Assembly: GCF_029962835.1 (NCBI RefSeq)
Contig: NC_080588.1
Location: forward strand, 68,354,501-68,418,500
DNA: 64,000 bases
Reading direction: 5' to 3'
From: Magnolia sinica
Lineage: Eukaryota; Streptophyta; Magnoliopsida; Magnoliales; Magnoliaceae
The notes under the pieces are model-generated. The model was not told where the DNA came from and ran no database searches. It worked only from the letters and a program-made list of their open reading frames with translations. The position numbers and the translations under genes were made by a program. Of this stretch, positions 21,901 through 33,674 are shown in pieces (within the stretch, counting starts at the first letter, position 1; each line of letters starts with the position of its first letter).

Positions 21901-24343
21901 TCCATGCCTCCCACTGTTGTAGGGAAAGCATCTTTGATTTCTGGTAGTTCCATTTCTTTGTGCTTTTCCAGCTTTATGCAGGGTCAGTGGGTAATATAGA
22001 CAGAACATGGTTCTATTATAGGATGATGGATCTCCGTGCATCATTTTTATTGAACAATGATACAGTATGCTCAGCACGTACCTTTGCTTTCTGAGCCACG
22101 GTCCCTTGCCATAGAACTCTATAACATTCCATGGCATTCTCTCTCTCAGAGAAGAAGAGAGGATAAGAAGAAGAAAAATGCTGACCCTTGTCTAACAAGG
22201 ACCCTTCAATGTTTTAAAATGGCCTTTTCAGACACGCCACTAATGGCACAATCAAGGGAGAAAAAACCTGATTTTAATGTTTAATTTTGTTTTGGTATTC
22301 TTTTGTGTGTGTTGCGTGGGTATCATATTTTATTTAAGAGGTCTCAAGTCCAATCAGTTGGACCATAGTTTACTATCCACCTAGCAAATAACTTCCAACC
22401 TGCCACATGTGTGCAACATCCAATCCTTCCGATAGGTTGGCCCCACGATGAGTATCACTTCATGCAAAGTCCACCACCATTGACTCATCGGACCGGCCAT
22501 GCCATTAAAAATAATTTATAGCCGTTGATAAATAAGAAAACATAATTGTGGTCCACATAATGAGTGGATGTGGCTAGCATAAGGTGATCCGCATGATGGG
22601 GACAAGCTATTGGACGGGTTGGGTGTAACCCACACATGACAGGTTGGAAGGTATATGCTGGGTGGATGAAAACTTTTGGTCCAACTGGTTGGACTTGATA
22701 CCTTCTCTTTATTTAATTATGCAGTGATTTATTTAGAAATATGAAATCTTTAGATATTTCATGTACTCGTAGAATTTATACAGTTCATATGTCACCCTTA
22801 CATGTGTCCATGACCCAGCTGCACATGTAGAAAACAAAAGAAGAATCTGTAAACAAATTTGTATAATTGGAATCCATTCTGAATTCTGCCTAGAATTGTT
22901 CAAATTTTCATGATTATTCCATCTAATATTTTGATTATCCCTGTTGCCATTTGCTTTTTCACGGCAGTCCATCTTGGTATACAAAACTATGACTTGCATT
23001 TTCCAAATGTCTTCTCAAAATATGAACTTCAAACAGAAATGAATCTCTTTTTGTAGTCTGAACATTGTTATGCTAGTTGTAATTGCAGATTATTCGATAC
23101 TCTTTCTTTGGCATGAAGGAAGCACTTGGAGTTGCACCTTCCTGGCTTTTATGGCTCAGGTATAGCTCGTTACAAATGACTTCAAAGCAATCTTGATCTT
23201 TTTAGAAATTATTTAATTCTGTGAAATTGAATCTATGCAGGTACAGCACCTTTTTGGTATTGTACCCAACTGGCATCACCAGCGAGGTTGGTCTAATTTA
23301 TACGGCTCTGCCATACATCAAGGTAATAATTTCAATGATAAATCAGATTGGCCTCCTTAACATCGTGGTTTTAAAACTTGGGTTGTGAAGCCACTAAGTT
23401 GACTTGGGAGTTGTTAGACCTGACATGCAGCAAATAGCGCAAGTCTTAAAACCCTGGGTAGGCTCTGCTGACTCGGGCCAGCAAGGACGGATTGTTATGG
23501 ACTTCCGGCTATGTGCCTGAGTCAGGCCAAGTTGACCCGAGCAACTTGTCTGGCAAAAAAATGTTCAATGTACTCGGGTTCTTAATTAGTTAAGTGGGGC
23601 CCATCGTTCCATAATCCAATCTGTAGGTATGATATGGATTGCTGTGGATGGATCCCACTCTAAATAATTTCTACATTAGAATATCCTAGTCACCAATGTT
23701 GGTGATTTCTTCTTAGTCACGTTTAGACCATTACTATATTTTAGTATTTCCCTTCCTAAAGAATTATATGATGTGTGGCCCGGTTCGGTGGAGTTTTTTT
23801 TTTTTTAATGGTAGGGCGGAATGGATAGCATCTGAATGAATGCAGAACATAAAGGTTTCACCAGTTCACCTAGGTAGGTGGCTGGGCTTGAGCCACCTGA
23901 CGTAGATGGTTCGAGCAGTTTCCTTCCAAAAAATAGGTTTCTAGTGACCCATCCTTTTTTTTAGTGGGCTGGTTCAGTCCAACTGTCTGATCTGGTCTGG
24001 GTTTATGAATGCTGCTATTTGTTTTTCTTCTCATGGGTGCCTTACGTTTCTGTTTGAGATGATTTCAGGGGTCTGATAAGTACTGCGTAAGGATGCCCAA
24101 CAAATGGAACTTCTCTTTTGATTATTTCTATGCCTCGATCCTAGCCCTTGGAATCTATGTCCCAGGCATGGAACTTCACCTTATTAGTGTTTGATCAAAT
24201 ATGTTTGTGGATTTCTGTTGCATAGTTGATAAGATTGATAGCTGACCATGTTCTGTTATTGGATTGTTTCAGGCAGCCCACACATGTACCAATATATGCT
24301 GGGGCAGAGGAAGAAAGCTCTCTCCAAATCTAAACGAGAGTAG
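15689..24343 (+). CDS. PAS2: Very-long-chain (3R)-3-hydroxyacyl-CoA dehydratase PASTICCINO 2
   Basis: Exons: 15689-15759, 16335-16446, 17168-17186, 18275-18363, 18447-18500, 23089-23159, 23241-23322, 24069-24165, 24273-24343. All phases join, giving 221 codons plus TAG, the usual plant length. The product starts MAGFLSTLRRLYLSIYNW and closely follows Arabidopsis PAS2 as I recall it. The PTPLA/HACD family removes water from 3-hydroxyacyl-CoA in the ER elongase cycle. The segment YPTGITSE (residues 147-154) places Tyr147 and Glu154 seven apart, matching the catalytic pair of yeast Phs1. Several hydrophobic spans fit a polytopic ER protein, and the C-terminus KSKRE fits a KxKxx retrieval signal. 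Exon 3 is only 19 nt. Intron 8 uses a GC donor (CCAG|GCATGG). Intron 5 is 4.6 kb and full of transposons. No coding disruption was seen. Confidence 0.96.
15823..16237. repeat. Tandem duplication of about 200 bp in PAS2 intron 1
   Basis: Two copies, about 15823-16034 and 16035-16237, share TAGATGGATTA, ATCAAGCT.AAG, CCGATTGGGGGAGATCTAAT, GGACGGT, CAACAAACGAA.GTC and GGAGGCGTGGATTCT. Divergence is roughly one base in six. Confidence 0.8.
17275..17885 (-). mobile_element. Copia-like LTR in PAS2 intron 3
   Basis: On the minus strand the sequence reads TTATAAATAGGACC..TGTCC, then a downstream leader with CTTGATCAATGTTCTC, a GGGAGGGAAAGTGATCTCTAG block and a TTGCTCACAGTCTTGCA block. This is the organisation of a Copia LTR with a TATA box and R/U5. 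Related to 3478-3900 and 4205-4690. No internal region is attached, so it is a solo LTR or fragment. It lies antisense to PAS2. Confidence 0.5.
18911..18971. repeat. (GA)n microsatellite, about 60 bp, in PAS2 intron 5
   Basis: An almost pure GA dinucleotide run. Frames through it (poly Arg-Glu or Ser-Leu) are artefacts. Confidence 0.95.
19255..19545. repeat. GTAACGG-rich fold-back repeat in PAS2 intron 5
   Basis: Many copies of GGCCGTTA / TAACGGCC / CCATTACAG text in both orientations flank a T16 tract and an AT-rich core. It is likely a decayed MITE. Similar low-complexity text (CATAGCG, TGTAGC) is seen near 2020-2170. Confidence 0.45.
19860..21785 (+). pseudogene. 5'-truncated L1-type LINE, dead, inside PAS2 intron 5
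   Basis: Plus-strand translation shows the RT segment LLNGSQKGFFKV...QGDLISPFLFVVAAEALG (about 19905-20025), a decayed catalytic region reading LANDTILF where ADD is expected, YLGLYIGKLP (about 20300), LPLYCMSLFRCP (about 20440), and a downstream GWWMRGSSFYRALAMWKAIY...GKGIRFWKDIWLDE region typical of the zf-RVT part of plant L1 ORF2. Several in-frame stops (for example TGA replacing the Arg codon before QGD) and frame shifts kill it. The endonuclease domain is missing, so it is 5'-truncated. An A-rich tail lies near 21762-21785. It is on the same strand as PAS2. Confidence 0.8.
20905..21330 (+). repeat. Tandem duplication of about 220 bp within the dead LINE
   Basis: The block starting ATCAGTATAGATCAATGTCA occurs at about 20905 and again at about 21131. 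Each is followed by TTAACCTCAGGTGGTGGAGT and then by a TTGGATGAGGAA...TTCAAAATACT...GGGATGCGATGG module. The second copy lacks a few bases after the shared GTGTGG. Confidence 0.85.
22346..22696. mobile_element. MITE with long TIR in PAS2 intron 5
   Basis: Left AAGTCCAATCAGTTGGACCA and right TGGTCCAACTGGTTGGACTT are reverse complements with one mismatch. Mirroring continues through TTCCAACCTGCCACATG and CATGACAGGTTGGAA, giving a TIR of about 60 bp. It is non-coding. The superfamily is uncertain because no clear target duplication was found. Confidence 0.75.
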
Positions 24344-24589
24344 ATGAAAGATAAGTAGGCTTTGTACCACTTTCTTAGGAATGATACATGCATTTTGTGT
24401 AACTTACCTGTCATGTTGGAACAATTCGAATTTCACATGTTATTCGATGTTGAGGCTTGTGATATCAATGGATCGATTTGTCTGGTATTCTGGAAAATGT
24501 GGGTTGGGATTTGAGTGTTTTTGTTGCTACTCATCTTTTGTCTAGTTAGTTTCTGGAACAGAATGGATTTTCTATTAAACAGAGATATT

Positions 24590-24997
24590 CGAACCATAGT
24601 TCAGAAACTCAAAAACTTGATTAGACTCAATTTCTAGCCGGGTTGGGTTGACTTGAAGACTCCAATGAGTCTTTGCTTGACTTGAATGGATATTTAATAA
24701 TTAAATTAATATTATTTATGGATATTTTGAATAGCGATCTATAGATAAAATATAAAAATAATGGGAAAAAATGCAAGCATGTAGAGCTTGGCTTCCTGGT
24801 TAGAGACATCACAACCTCGGCAAGAGGACTCGGGTTCGAAACCCACTTTACATTTTATAGAATTTGCTTCCCAAGCACATGATGCGCTTTGAGTAGAGTT
24901 GAGCTGACAGTTTCATGGTGTGATTCGGCTTGACATCTCGCCAAGTTGGCTCAGCCACATTTCGAATTTAAGTCGCCAAGTTTTAGAACTATGATTC
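24590..24997. mobile_element. MITE in the PAS2 3' flank carrying a tRNA-like insert
   Basis: Left GAACCATAGTTCAGAAACT and right AAAACT...AGAACTATGATTC are inverted copies. Both arms hold Pro/Ser-codon-like TTGACT/GACTTG text. Near 24785-24870 is a tRNA-derived segment with TGGTTAGAGACATCACAACC and a GGGTTCGAAACCC B-box-like sequence, interpreted as a SINE or tRNA relic. It lacks a foldable acceptor stem, so it is not called as a tRNA gene. Confidence 0.5.
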
Positions 24998-25116
24998 AAA
25001 CAGGCTGGATCCACTGGGACTGCAATCGGTTCATCTAGTGTTTTCATTTTAGTATTTTGTTTTTCTGATTGATGATAAACTTGGGAAAACATGTAAGGGA
25101 TGAAGAAGAATGTTAA

Positions 25117-25505
25117 GGGGGCGTTTGGATCGTAAGTTACTTTACATAAGCTACTTATGCCTCAAGTAGTTTATCTTAGTTTCTACTTATTTAGCAAATA
25201 AGTATGTTTGGCAAACAACATTCTTATCAGCCAAAAAGTAGAAAAGTAATGGTTTCCCACATCATATAAGTACTTATTCATCAAGTTTGTTTGGTCCACC
25301 CTTAATATCCATCATCCATCATGCGGGCCATTCATCATTAGGGGTTTGCCTTTGATGTGGACAATCCACTATGTGGGCTCACCTTGATGTGGGTCATCCA
25401 TAATGTGGGACCCAATTTTGATGTGGACCACCCATCATGTGGGGTCTCCTTTGATAGGGAGTTAAGTTAAAAAAGTAACTTAATGGGTGGTATCCAAACA
25501 GGCCC
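25117..25505. mobile_element. Tourist-like (PIF/Harbinger) MITE between PAS2 and GDI
   Basis: Ends GGGGGCGTTTGG and CCAAACAGGCCC form an imperfect inverted repeat, followed inward by AAGTTACTTT versus AAAAAGTAACTT. TAA lies directly outside both ends (25114-25116 and 25506-25508), the 3-bp duplication expected of PIF/Harbinger. The interior holds several copies of ATGTGG.CC.ATC text. Confidence 0.7.
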
Positions 25506-25509
25506 TAAA

Positions 25510-26100
25510 CTAGTGTTAATTGCTTGCCAACAAGTCACAAGTCACCTAGTTGGAAAGACTTCCAAATTCGATGGTGAAGCCCATCACAGTATGCAGGCAC
25601 CCTGGCCCAACCACAATAGCCATTGATGCATGCAGGTGAACATGGAAGCAAATAATGTAAGAAGCATATGCTTGATTTGCTCCTCAAGAACTCCAATATT
25701 GCACAAAGCATCATGCACAATCTTACCTCATTGGATGCTCATAATCTGTTTGCCCGGGCCATGCACAACGTACGTCCGGCTTAGAATGCTGTTGAATCAT
25801 TCACTGTGAATTGACGTGCTCAGGCGATGTGAAGCACTACTCCTGCAGAGAGATTGAGGCTGTTCAGACTCCTCGAGAGGGTTTTGGCTGCCCTTGACAT
25901 GGATAAGTGCAGAGAATTTGGTGTGATTTAGTTTCAAACTCGCTAGTTGCTGGGATGGTGTGGAAAAACCCCAAATGGATGGTTATGTTTTTCCGATGGC
26001 CCATCAATTGGTATGATTTCAACAAAGCAAATGACTGGATCAATTGTTTTATTACTGTTAGATTGGCATGATTTCAAGGCAATGGCCCATCGATAGTTGG
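25510..26100. other. Convergent intergenic DNA without recognisable feature
   Basis: Moderately GC-rich, with short frames on both strands but no splice-bounded coding pattern or known motif. Confidence 0.3.
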
Positions 26101-26104
26101 TCAC

Positions 26105-26300
26105 TATTGTCACTACCCGACGAGGTTTGGGCGAGCGGCCATCACTGTGGGTTTGCTCCCTAGAGGTGTGGGTTCGACTCCCCTCCTTGGCATTACCTGA
26201 TACACGTGGTTGCGGGTGATTGTGCATATCTGCAGGGAATAGTCTCGCCTCAAAAAAGGGCGAGGATACCTTGTGTCGTCAAAAAAAGAAGAAGAAGAAG
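26105..26300 (+). mobile_element. tRNA-derived SINE (CTCGCC...GTGTCGTC-A type)
   Basis: A B-box-like GGGTTCGACTCCC occurs near 26170, then GGGAATAGTCTCGCC, GGGCGAGGATACC and TTGTGTCGTC ending in an AAAAAAAG tail. This order matches the 3' half of widespread plant SINEs that I recall. The A-box part is degraded. Confidence 0.5.
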
Positions 26301-26569
26301 ATGCTGGTCGCTGAATGAACACCCAGGTTCACTATCCACACATGTTAAGGAGTGGTTGGAGAAAAGTTTTGGCATGCTATCATTTCTCCCACTTTCATTT
26401 CACGGATGCATTTGGAAGGTCCCGGTAGAGTCCAAATGCAAGTGAGATAGCTTTAGAAGCTGCCCATATGTCACGAGTGGTTTGGATAAAAAGAAAAAGA
26501 TAAAAAAGAGAGTAGGAATTGGAGGCCCGCTTAGGGCAGAGCTGTGTGGATGCAAAGAAGAAGAAGAGG

Positions 26570-26712
26570 GTCCTTACTCATGGCTTAGTGGTAGACTCGC
26601 AAGAGTTTCAACACAAGGTCATGGGATCGAGTACCCATTGTGGTGAAAATCCAATGTGGTGTGAGTGCATGGGTGTGTGTGGGGTGTGAGTGCATGTGTT
26701 AAAAAAAAACAG
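26570..26712 (+). mobile_element. Au-like SINE, copy 1
   Basis: Reads GGCTTAGTGGTAGACTCGC (A box region), GAGTTTCAACACAAGGTCAT, GGGATCGAGTACCCAT (B box region), a GTGAGTGCATGGGTGTGTGT tail module, and terminal TTAAAAAAAAA. Eight related copies lie in the window. From memory this resembles the Au SINE family of plants. Confidence 0.65.
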
Positions 26713-27598
26713 AAAAAAAAAAAAGAAAAGAAAAGAAAAGAAGATGTTGTGTTCCAAATAGACTATTTGAGCTAAGTTAATTTAAAAGGGCCATTTAGGT
26801 TATGACTAACTATTTTGTTTGCTATTTGTCAAACACCCTTGAAAAAGATAGTAAAAAATGGACTAGCCAATGTGGGATGAATGGTGACACATGTAGCGGG
26901 GCACATGTGGCACATGTGCGGTGCTTGAACATGAACAATTGCACTAGTGGCATATTTGGCCCATGTGATGCATATGCATAAAATAATGTGTTCCCCAGCA
27001 CCAAAAGTAGGGATAAGCTTTCCATGTTCTTTGTTCCATCTTCTTGTAGAAAGATGTTGTCCTTTATCTATTCCATCTTTTGAATTTTTTCCCTCAATTC
27101 TTATATATAATCCACAAACAATGAACATGTTTACTCTTGATAGCCAATGCCATACACAAACTTTCCTGAAATCACTGCCACAAACATGTGCCTCGTTGGC
27201 ATGGGAGTCACACCAACAACTATCGGGTGCTGCATCCAAACACTACAAACAGTTGAGTTCTGTTTATGGAAGGGCAGCAAAGGGAACTTTCTCATGTTAT
27301 GGAGTGGAATGTTTATGCAAAAAAAAAAATAAAATAGCATGGAAGTTCTTACTAAGAAGGCCTAAACACATCCACAAGCACTTGAGACAACAACTATAAG
27401 AAAGGAGCTTCAACTAAAAAGTCTGGCAAGCCATAAATAGATTCAATGTGTTGATTTTAAACAGAAGAAAGGGAAACTGAAACATCAGAGCGTAGAAATT
27501 TTCATGGTTAATGAAAGAAATAACAACAAACAGAAATGTTTGGAGTCCTTGAAGCTTTTTCCACAAAAACTTATGAATAGCAAAATATATTAGGAATT

Positions 27599-30500
27599 TC
27601 ATTCTTCAGCGGCAGCGCTTGCGGCACTGAGATCCACAGTTAGATCAAGAGCCTGAACCAAGAGACAAGAAAACAAAATCAATTACTAAAACAAGCCTTG
27701 CATTATTTTTGTGTGTGATGCTGAGTGAATTAATTAGTCCAAGTTGTCTGCTCACAGGTAGTCTTTAGTAGTGAATGATAAAAAAAAAATCTGACATGGT
27801 CCACATTCTACATCAACACATGGCCTGCATGATGAGTAGGTTGGCCTGATTTTTATGTCAGGTCAAGTACATGTTGGGGCCCACCTAATGCATAGCCTGG
27901 ATGTCCCACACAGTTGTGTACGTGCAAGCAGTCCCAGCTGAAGTCTTATACGTAGAGGTTCAGAGAAAATATGATAGTTTTGTTGCAATGATGGGATCTC
28001 TCTCCAATGTGTTTCTCATCAGAAATAGTGTACTTTGATAGATATATATATATATATAATATTTCCAAGAGTTCATTTGGTTGGTATCACGAGACTTATG
28101 ATATTTCATGATTGACCAGTCCAACTTGGTGCAGAATTTCATGATAGTTCATGAAATTTAGTGCAACCAAACACACCCTAAAGTAAAAGTAACAATTTAA
28201 GAACGAGCGTTTTTTAATTTATGAGAATTAAAAACCAAAATTACCTTTCCAGTTATCCGACTGTACATATCAATCACATCTGCTACTGTTGACTCGAAGT
28301 GCGTTGTTGCATCATAACTCTGTAATACATTCCAATTCAAATACCTGATCAGCAACGTGGAAAAAAAAAATCCAAACAGAAAATGATGGAAAACCAATCC
28401 ACTTTTTTTTTTTAGTGATCAGTTAGTGGTAATATGAGTCCACGTTTGGATACTCGACTACATTTTATTCCAATTCATTTGATTCATAACAGAGGAGACC
28501 GCTTGGGGTGAAACCTTATTTTTAATGATGACAAAGCTCCTAATGGCACAATTCAAGCATTTCAAGTTGAACTCAGAATGCTATTGATCACATGCTATTT
28601 ATTGAATGAAATTATTGCAATTCAATTCAATTGTGCATCCAAACACAGCTTTAGATAGCAACTGCAGCAACATAAGCATTTTCCAAAGCAAATAAGGGAA
28701 AAAAGTAGTATATACGTACAGTAGATATGAAGCAATTGTCTCCGTCGTTCTGGTTGGTAGGTTCGTATCTGTCGTAGATGTCAAAAAATGTCTCCTCTAC
28801 AGGCCCAAGCAGTTCTATTCCAGGCTTCAACTCAACCTCGGGATTGTTGGTCTCCGCGTCAGTTGAAACAAAAGCAATGTATTTTCCTTTTGGGGCTACA
28901 TTATGAGAATAAGAGCAGCAAAACAGGTACCTAAAATCCAGATAGAAATCAAGCAGTCTTGAGAAGGCTTGAATACTCAGTCCATTAGTGGCCTACACTT
29001 CTTTTGTTTTTCCTTCTTTACCAGTTCACACAACTGTAACCAATCGAGTGTTGATGCAGTGATTGGACTGTTTGTTGGTGTGGCCCATTCTTAGGTTTTT
29101 GTTTTCTTGGCTATGAATGATCAATGATTCGTTTTGGATCGATGTTGCTTATCTACCAACAATACAACTGCTGAGGATATGCATGCAGTGCATTGCAAGA
29201 TCAAGTCCATTCATCCAGTTGAACCCGCCAGTAAAAGGCCATGGTCTAAAAGACTGGCCTGTCCAATCACAGGTCAGCTACATGTGGATATTGAGCATGG
29301 AAACCCACTTGATGAGTGGCTGATATATCACTTGTATTTGACAAATACCATTCTCGATCGTGTTGGTTCAAACACCTTTGTCACCCTTCATATGCATACA
29401 AATACACATAAACCATAAGGAGTAAGTACTGAAAACATACATATCTGATTTGCGTCCGAGCTGTTTCTGTGGCAGGATAATCTGCACTGATTGAGAATCG
29501 CTGGTATGTGGGATGGGATGACTCATTATACATATAGCGCGAGCGACTTTTCCAACCTTCCGAACCTGTCAGAATTAGTGGGTCACAATTCAAAGGCCCA
29601 TTTGAGGAATTAATGAAAGGCCACGATTAAATAATTAAACTCTTGAAAATCAATCCTAGTTTACCTTGTTAGGTAGATAGGAAGGATCACATACAACTTT
29701 CTTGCACTTAGCAGTTTCTCCCTCAGAGGTCACACCAAAAGCTTTCCCATTTTCGTCAAACTCTACCTGTCGTATACACAGAATCATAGGTGACAGACTT
29801 CAGAACTTCTGCAATATCCCATATTATTTTGTTATGTTTTGTTCTAGGATTATATGCCATAAATTTTTTTTTGAGAGAGAAATGATACAGTAGTCCATGA
29901 AGTACCATAATACGGTACTGCACCAATCAGAGAGGGGCAAGTGGAGTGGAATGTGAAATCTCTTGGAAGTGCTTTAAGAAAACACATAGAGTACTCTGAT
30001 TGGTGCATTACTCTATTATGGTATCGCATGATCTCCTGAATCATTTCCAAGAAGATTAAATTGTCTCTTTTCCTTCTTTTCCTTCTCTTTCTTCTATTCC
30101 TTTTTTCTCTTATTCCACTGATTTAAACATATGGGATCAGAGCAAGATCTTGAATAAAATCAGATCCACAACAGATACAGCTAATAGTATTATTTGAAGA
30201 ACCTTGGGAATTCGGGCAGGCAAAAAGCTTTCCCACCATTTAAGACTTCATTATTTTCAAGCTATACTTGAACAGATGAAATTTTATTTTTTATTTTTAC
30301 AAACACCCATCCACACACACACACACACTCCACATGGGCACTTGAACCCAAGATTTCAGTGTTGAAATGCAGAGTGCTACCACTGAGCCATGCAGCGAGA
30401 CTCAATGAATGAAATTGTTTTTTCAGGGAAGAAAAACATGCCCATTTATGTTTTTTTTTTTTTTCCATGCCAGTCAAACACAAAGTTCAATATGAAGTGA

Positions 30501-33500
30501 CATACCAACATATTCAACCAAATGTCAAATTGGGGTGCTTCCAAACGTGATATAGCAGGAGTGTTTTATGCGTGAGTCTTCTTGTCGGATGGAAACAGTA
30601 GCAGTCAACGATTTCAGAAGGCGAAAAAAGTACCTTGCACTCAGGCTTGTTGAGCATGTAGGTGCCACCATAAACAGCACTTAGACGAGCAAACGCCTGC
30701 AAATTGCGAGACAGCGATGTCAAAGCATTTGGGAAACTTCCCAAACGGATTGAAAATGGTTATGGATGAAAACTGACCTGGGGGAGTTCTCCTAATCCGT
30801 AGAGTGGGTAAATATATGGAGATCCTCCTTGAAATCGTGCCAAGGACTCTGCATAAAGCTATGTAGAACAATTGCCAAAACAATTAGCATCTCATAAATC
30901 CCACCATCATATGAAAGAAGTGTCTGGCAATAGACCACCCATTCACCACTAATGGTCTTCTATTCTCAATCCTCTTAACTTATAAAATAGAAGAAGACAT
31001 GCAAGTGAATGTACAAGGTTGTAAGAAATACAACTCTGTTGGGGTGAATTAATACAATGGAAGAGATAATATATGTAAATTTAAGACCCAATTAATGCGT
31101 GGTTTTTTAGTGATAAAACCATTGGTATTGATATGACGGGAAGTGCTGATATGACTTTCACCTTCATTCTTTTTACAGTATCCAATGCGGGCTCATCCAA
31201 GTAGTTATCGTTGCTATGAAGTGCCAATGCGTGCCCGATAAAATCAACCGTATTGTCATCTAACCCATATTTCCTACATAGAAAAATAAAAAATAAAAAA
31301 ATAAAAAAAAACTGCAATCCAATTCACAACCTCGAATGGAGAGAACATGAAAATTTGATACCACAGGTTTGCTACATGATTTTATATCTAACGGTCATAA
31401 ACAACCATTAACATTTTTTACTACCAATGCCAAAATTCTATTTATCAAGAACCAATTTATATTGGAAAGAAAGAAATACTAAGGAAATTCGCAGCTTGTT
31501 CGGTTTTTTGCTGAAATGGATGAGATGCATGGGGACCATTTCCAAAATAAATATGTTTCGTTGTGCGACCGGGTTCATTCTCCGGCAAAAGTGACTCGAG
31601 TCAGACTACCTGACTCAGTTTCAGTGGGTTTTAATCTGCTTGTTAACAAGGCCTGACCCACAACTACTTGCATCGGATTCAGAACGGAGAACTGACGTAG
31701 TTTGTAGCTATGACAACTCATACAAATCAATAGCTGGTGAAATTTAGAACATTAGAGCATATGGCCAAATTAAACTCTAAAACAATAACTTAGTGCAAAA
31801 GAAAAATATAGCGTAGTTTAAAAAAGGCCATGAAGCATGCCGACAAGCACAAATTGAAATTTGGAAATGGGCCCGGCCAGTACCTGGGACTCTGGCCGCC
31901 CATTGGCAGTTGTAAATCTTGAAATTTGGAAATGGGCCCGGCCAGTACCTGGGACTCTGGCCGCCCATTGGCAGTTGTAAATCGAAGCGGATGAATCAAC
32001 AACACTAGTCAGAACAACACTTAGAAACATAGGTAAAGATGAGAGAAATACGAAATAACTTGTCGCGTTGTGACTTTGTTGAGGTCTAGCCCTTCATGCG
32101 ATTTTGGATCGCTCTCTTCGTAATCTTGCACGTAAATGAAAAACTTCCGAGCACGTCTCTTTTCAAAGAGACCCATCAACTGGGATTTTAATGCTTCCAC
32201 ATCAGTAGCCGGCACTTTGTGAATCTGATGATTATGATAGAGTAAGATGTAAGTGTAAAGTGTCTGAAAGGTTGTAAGTTTTAACTGTAACTGTTGCATT
32301 GATTAAAGGAAATGATCAGTAATTATGAGAGATCAAAATGACATACCTTCCCTTTGTTGTAAACAAAACTACCATCGACGGCCTTGAAGCTCAGATATTT
32401 AGTAACATCGGTATGGATGAGGACGCGGACCAAAATTCCATTGGCCATCATGAACTGCCCAGGGACATCAATAACGCCTTTTTAGATCGCATGGAGAAAT
32501 GCAGGAAGTGGCATTATATGCAAGTTTATGGGGAATGCAGATGAATGAGGAAAAAAAGATGGGGCTAACACAAGCTTTGTTGCCTCTCTCTCTCTCTCTC
32601 TCTCCCCTCTTCTCTTCTCTTCTTCTCACCTCTCTACTGGGCACAACCGCAAAATCAAATGCAGAATGCATAACAAAGAAGGAATACATTGTACATGTTG
32701 GGCCCACCTTTTGGTGTTCTAAAGTGTTCATATTGTAGGCCACATGGTGACCAGAGATAACCCTCAAAATCTTCCCAGCTGGATGATCCTAACCATCTGA
32801 CCGGACCCGTTAAATGTAGAATATGGGTTATGCTTGTATGTTCCATCTTCTTCAGATGGCTAGGATCAAATGCTAGGGGAGATATGATGGCATTGTTGGT
32901 GTGTTTCAAAACAATTCCATGTTTTGTGTTGTTTCCTACATGGGCCAACAGATCAACAGCTGGGTAATTGAAAGGTGGGTCTTGCAAAAGAACATTACTT
33001 CTGTCGTTCGATCATTATACAGAAAAGAGTCCGACTGTTATCATATTCATCTAACATTTTTAGAGCCACGAAATCTTTGATACCTTGGGAATCATATCGA
33101 CATTGTAATCCCTGCTCGAACCCAACTGCTCTGGAGGCTTTTCATCGCCTCTAAACCTCTTCCAAAGCTGAAACCAGAAAAAAATAGAAGAGAGAGAGCT
33201 CCATGGGTAATGTATTCATCAAACAATTAATACACTTAGATTATAATCAATGGCAAAAGCACCTGTGTGAGACTGAGGGAGCTAGACTCTCCTCCATAGT
33301 AGTCATTTCGATCCATATGTAGTACCTGCATCGAACAAATACACGAAATTAGAACCAGAGAGCTCTGCGTTTGGATGTGACATTGAAAGGAATTGCAATA
33401 ATTAGTTCTATGAGCTGAAATGACCCAATTGCATTTACCTTAGTATTCATATTGAGAGATCAGGCTCCAAATTAAAATTACATTAGATAATGTTTGGATG

Positions 33501-33630
33501 CTCACTAAAATTGTGTTTTAATACATTTTGCTCTTTAGGCGATCACACGGGAGTCGGCACCTTTCAGAAGCACACAACAACCTGTACTTAAATACGAAAT
33601 TGTGCCCTAATCAAGCATCCAATGGGCAAA

Positions 33631-33674
<44 letters not shown>

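Noticed and set aside
24785-24870. Candidate tRNA gene (GGGTTCGAAACCC box)
   Set aside because: No acceptor or anticodon stem can be drawn. It sits inside a MITE and is better explained as a SINE or tRNA relic.
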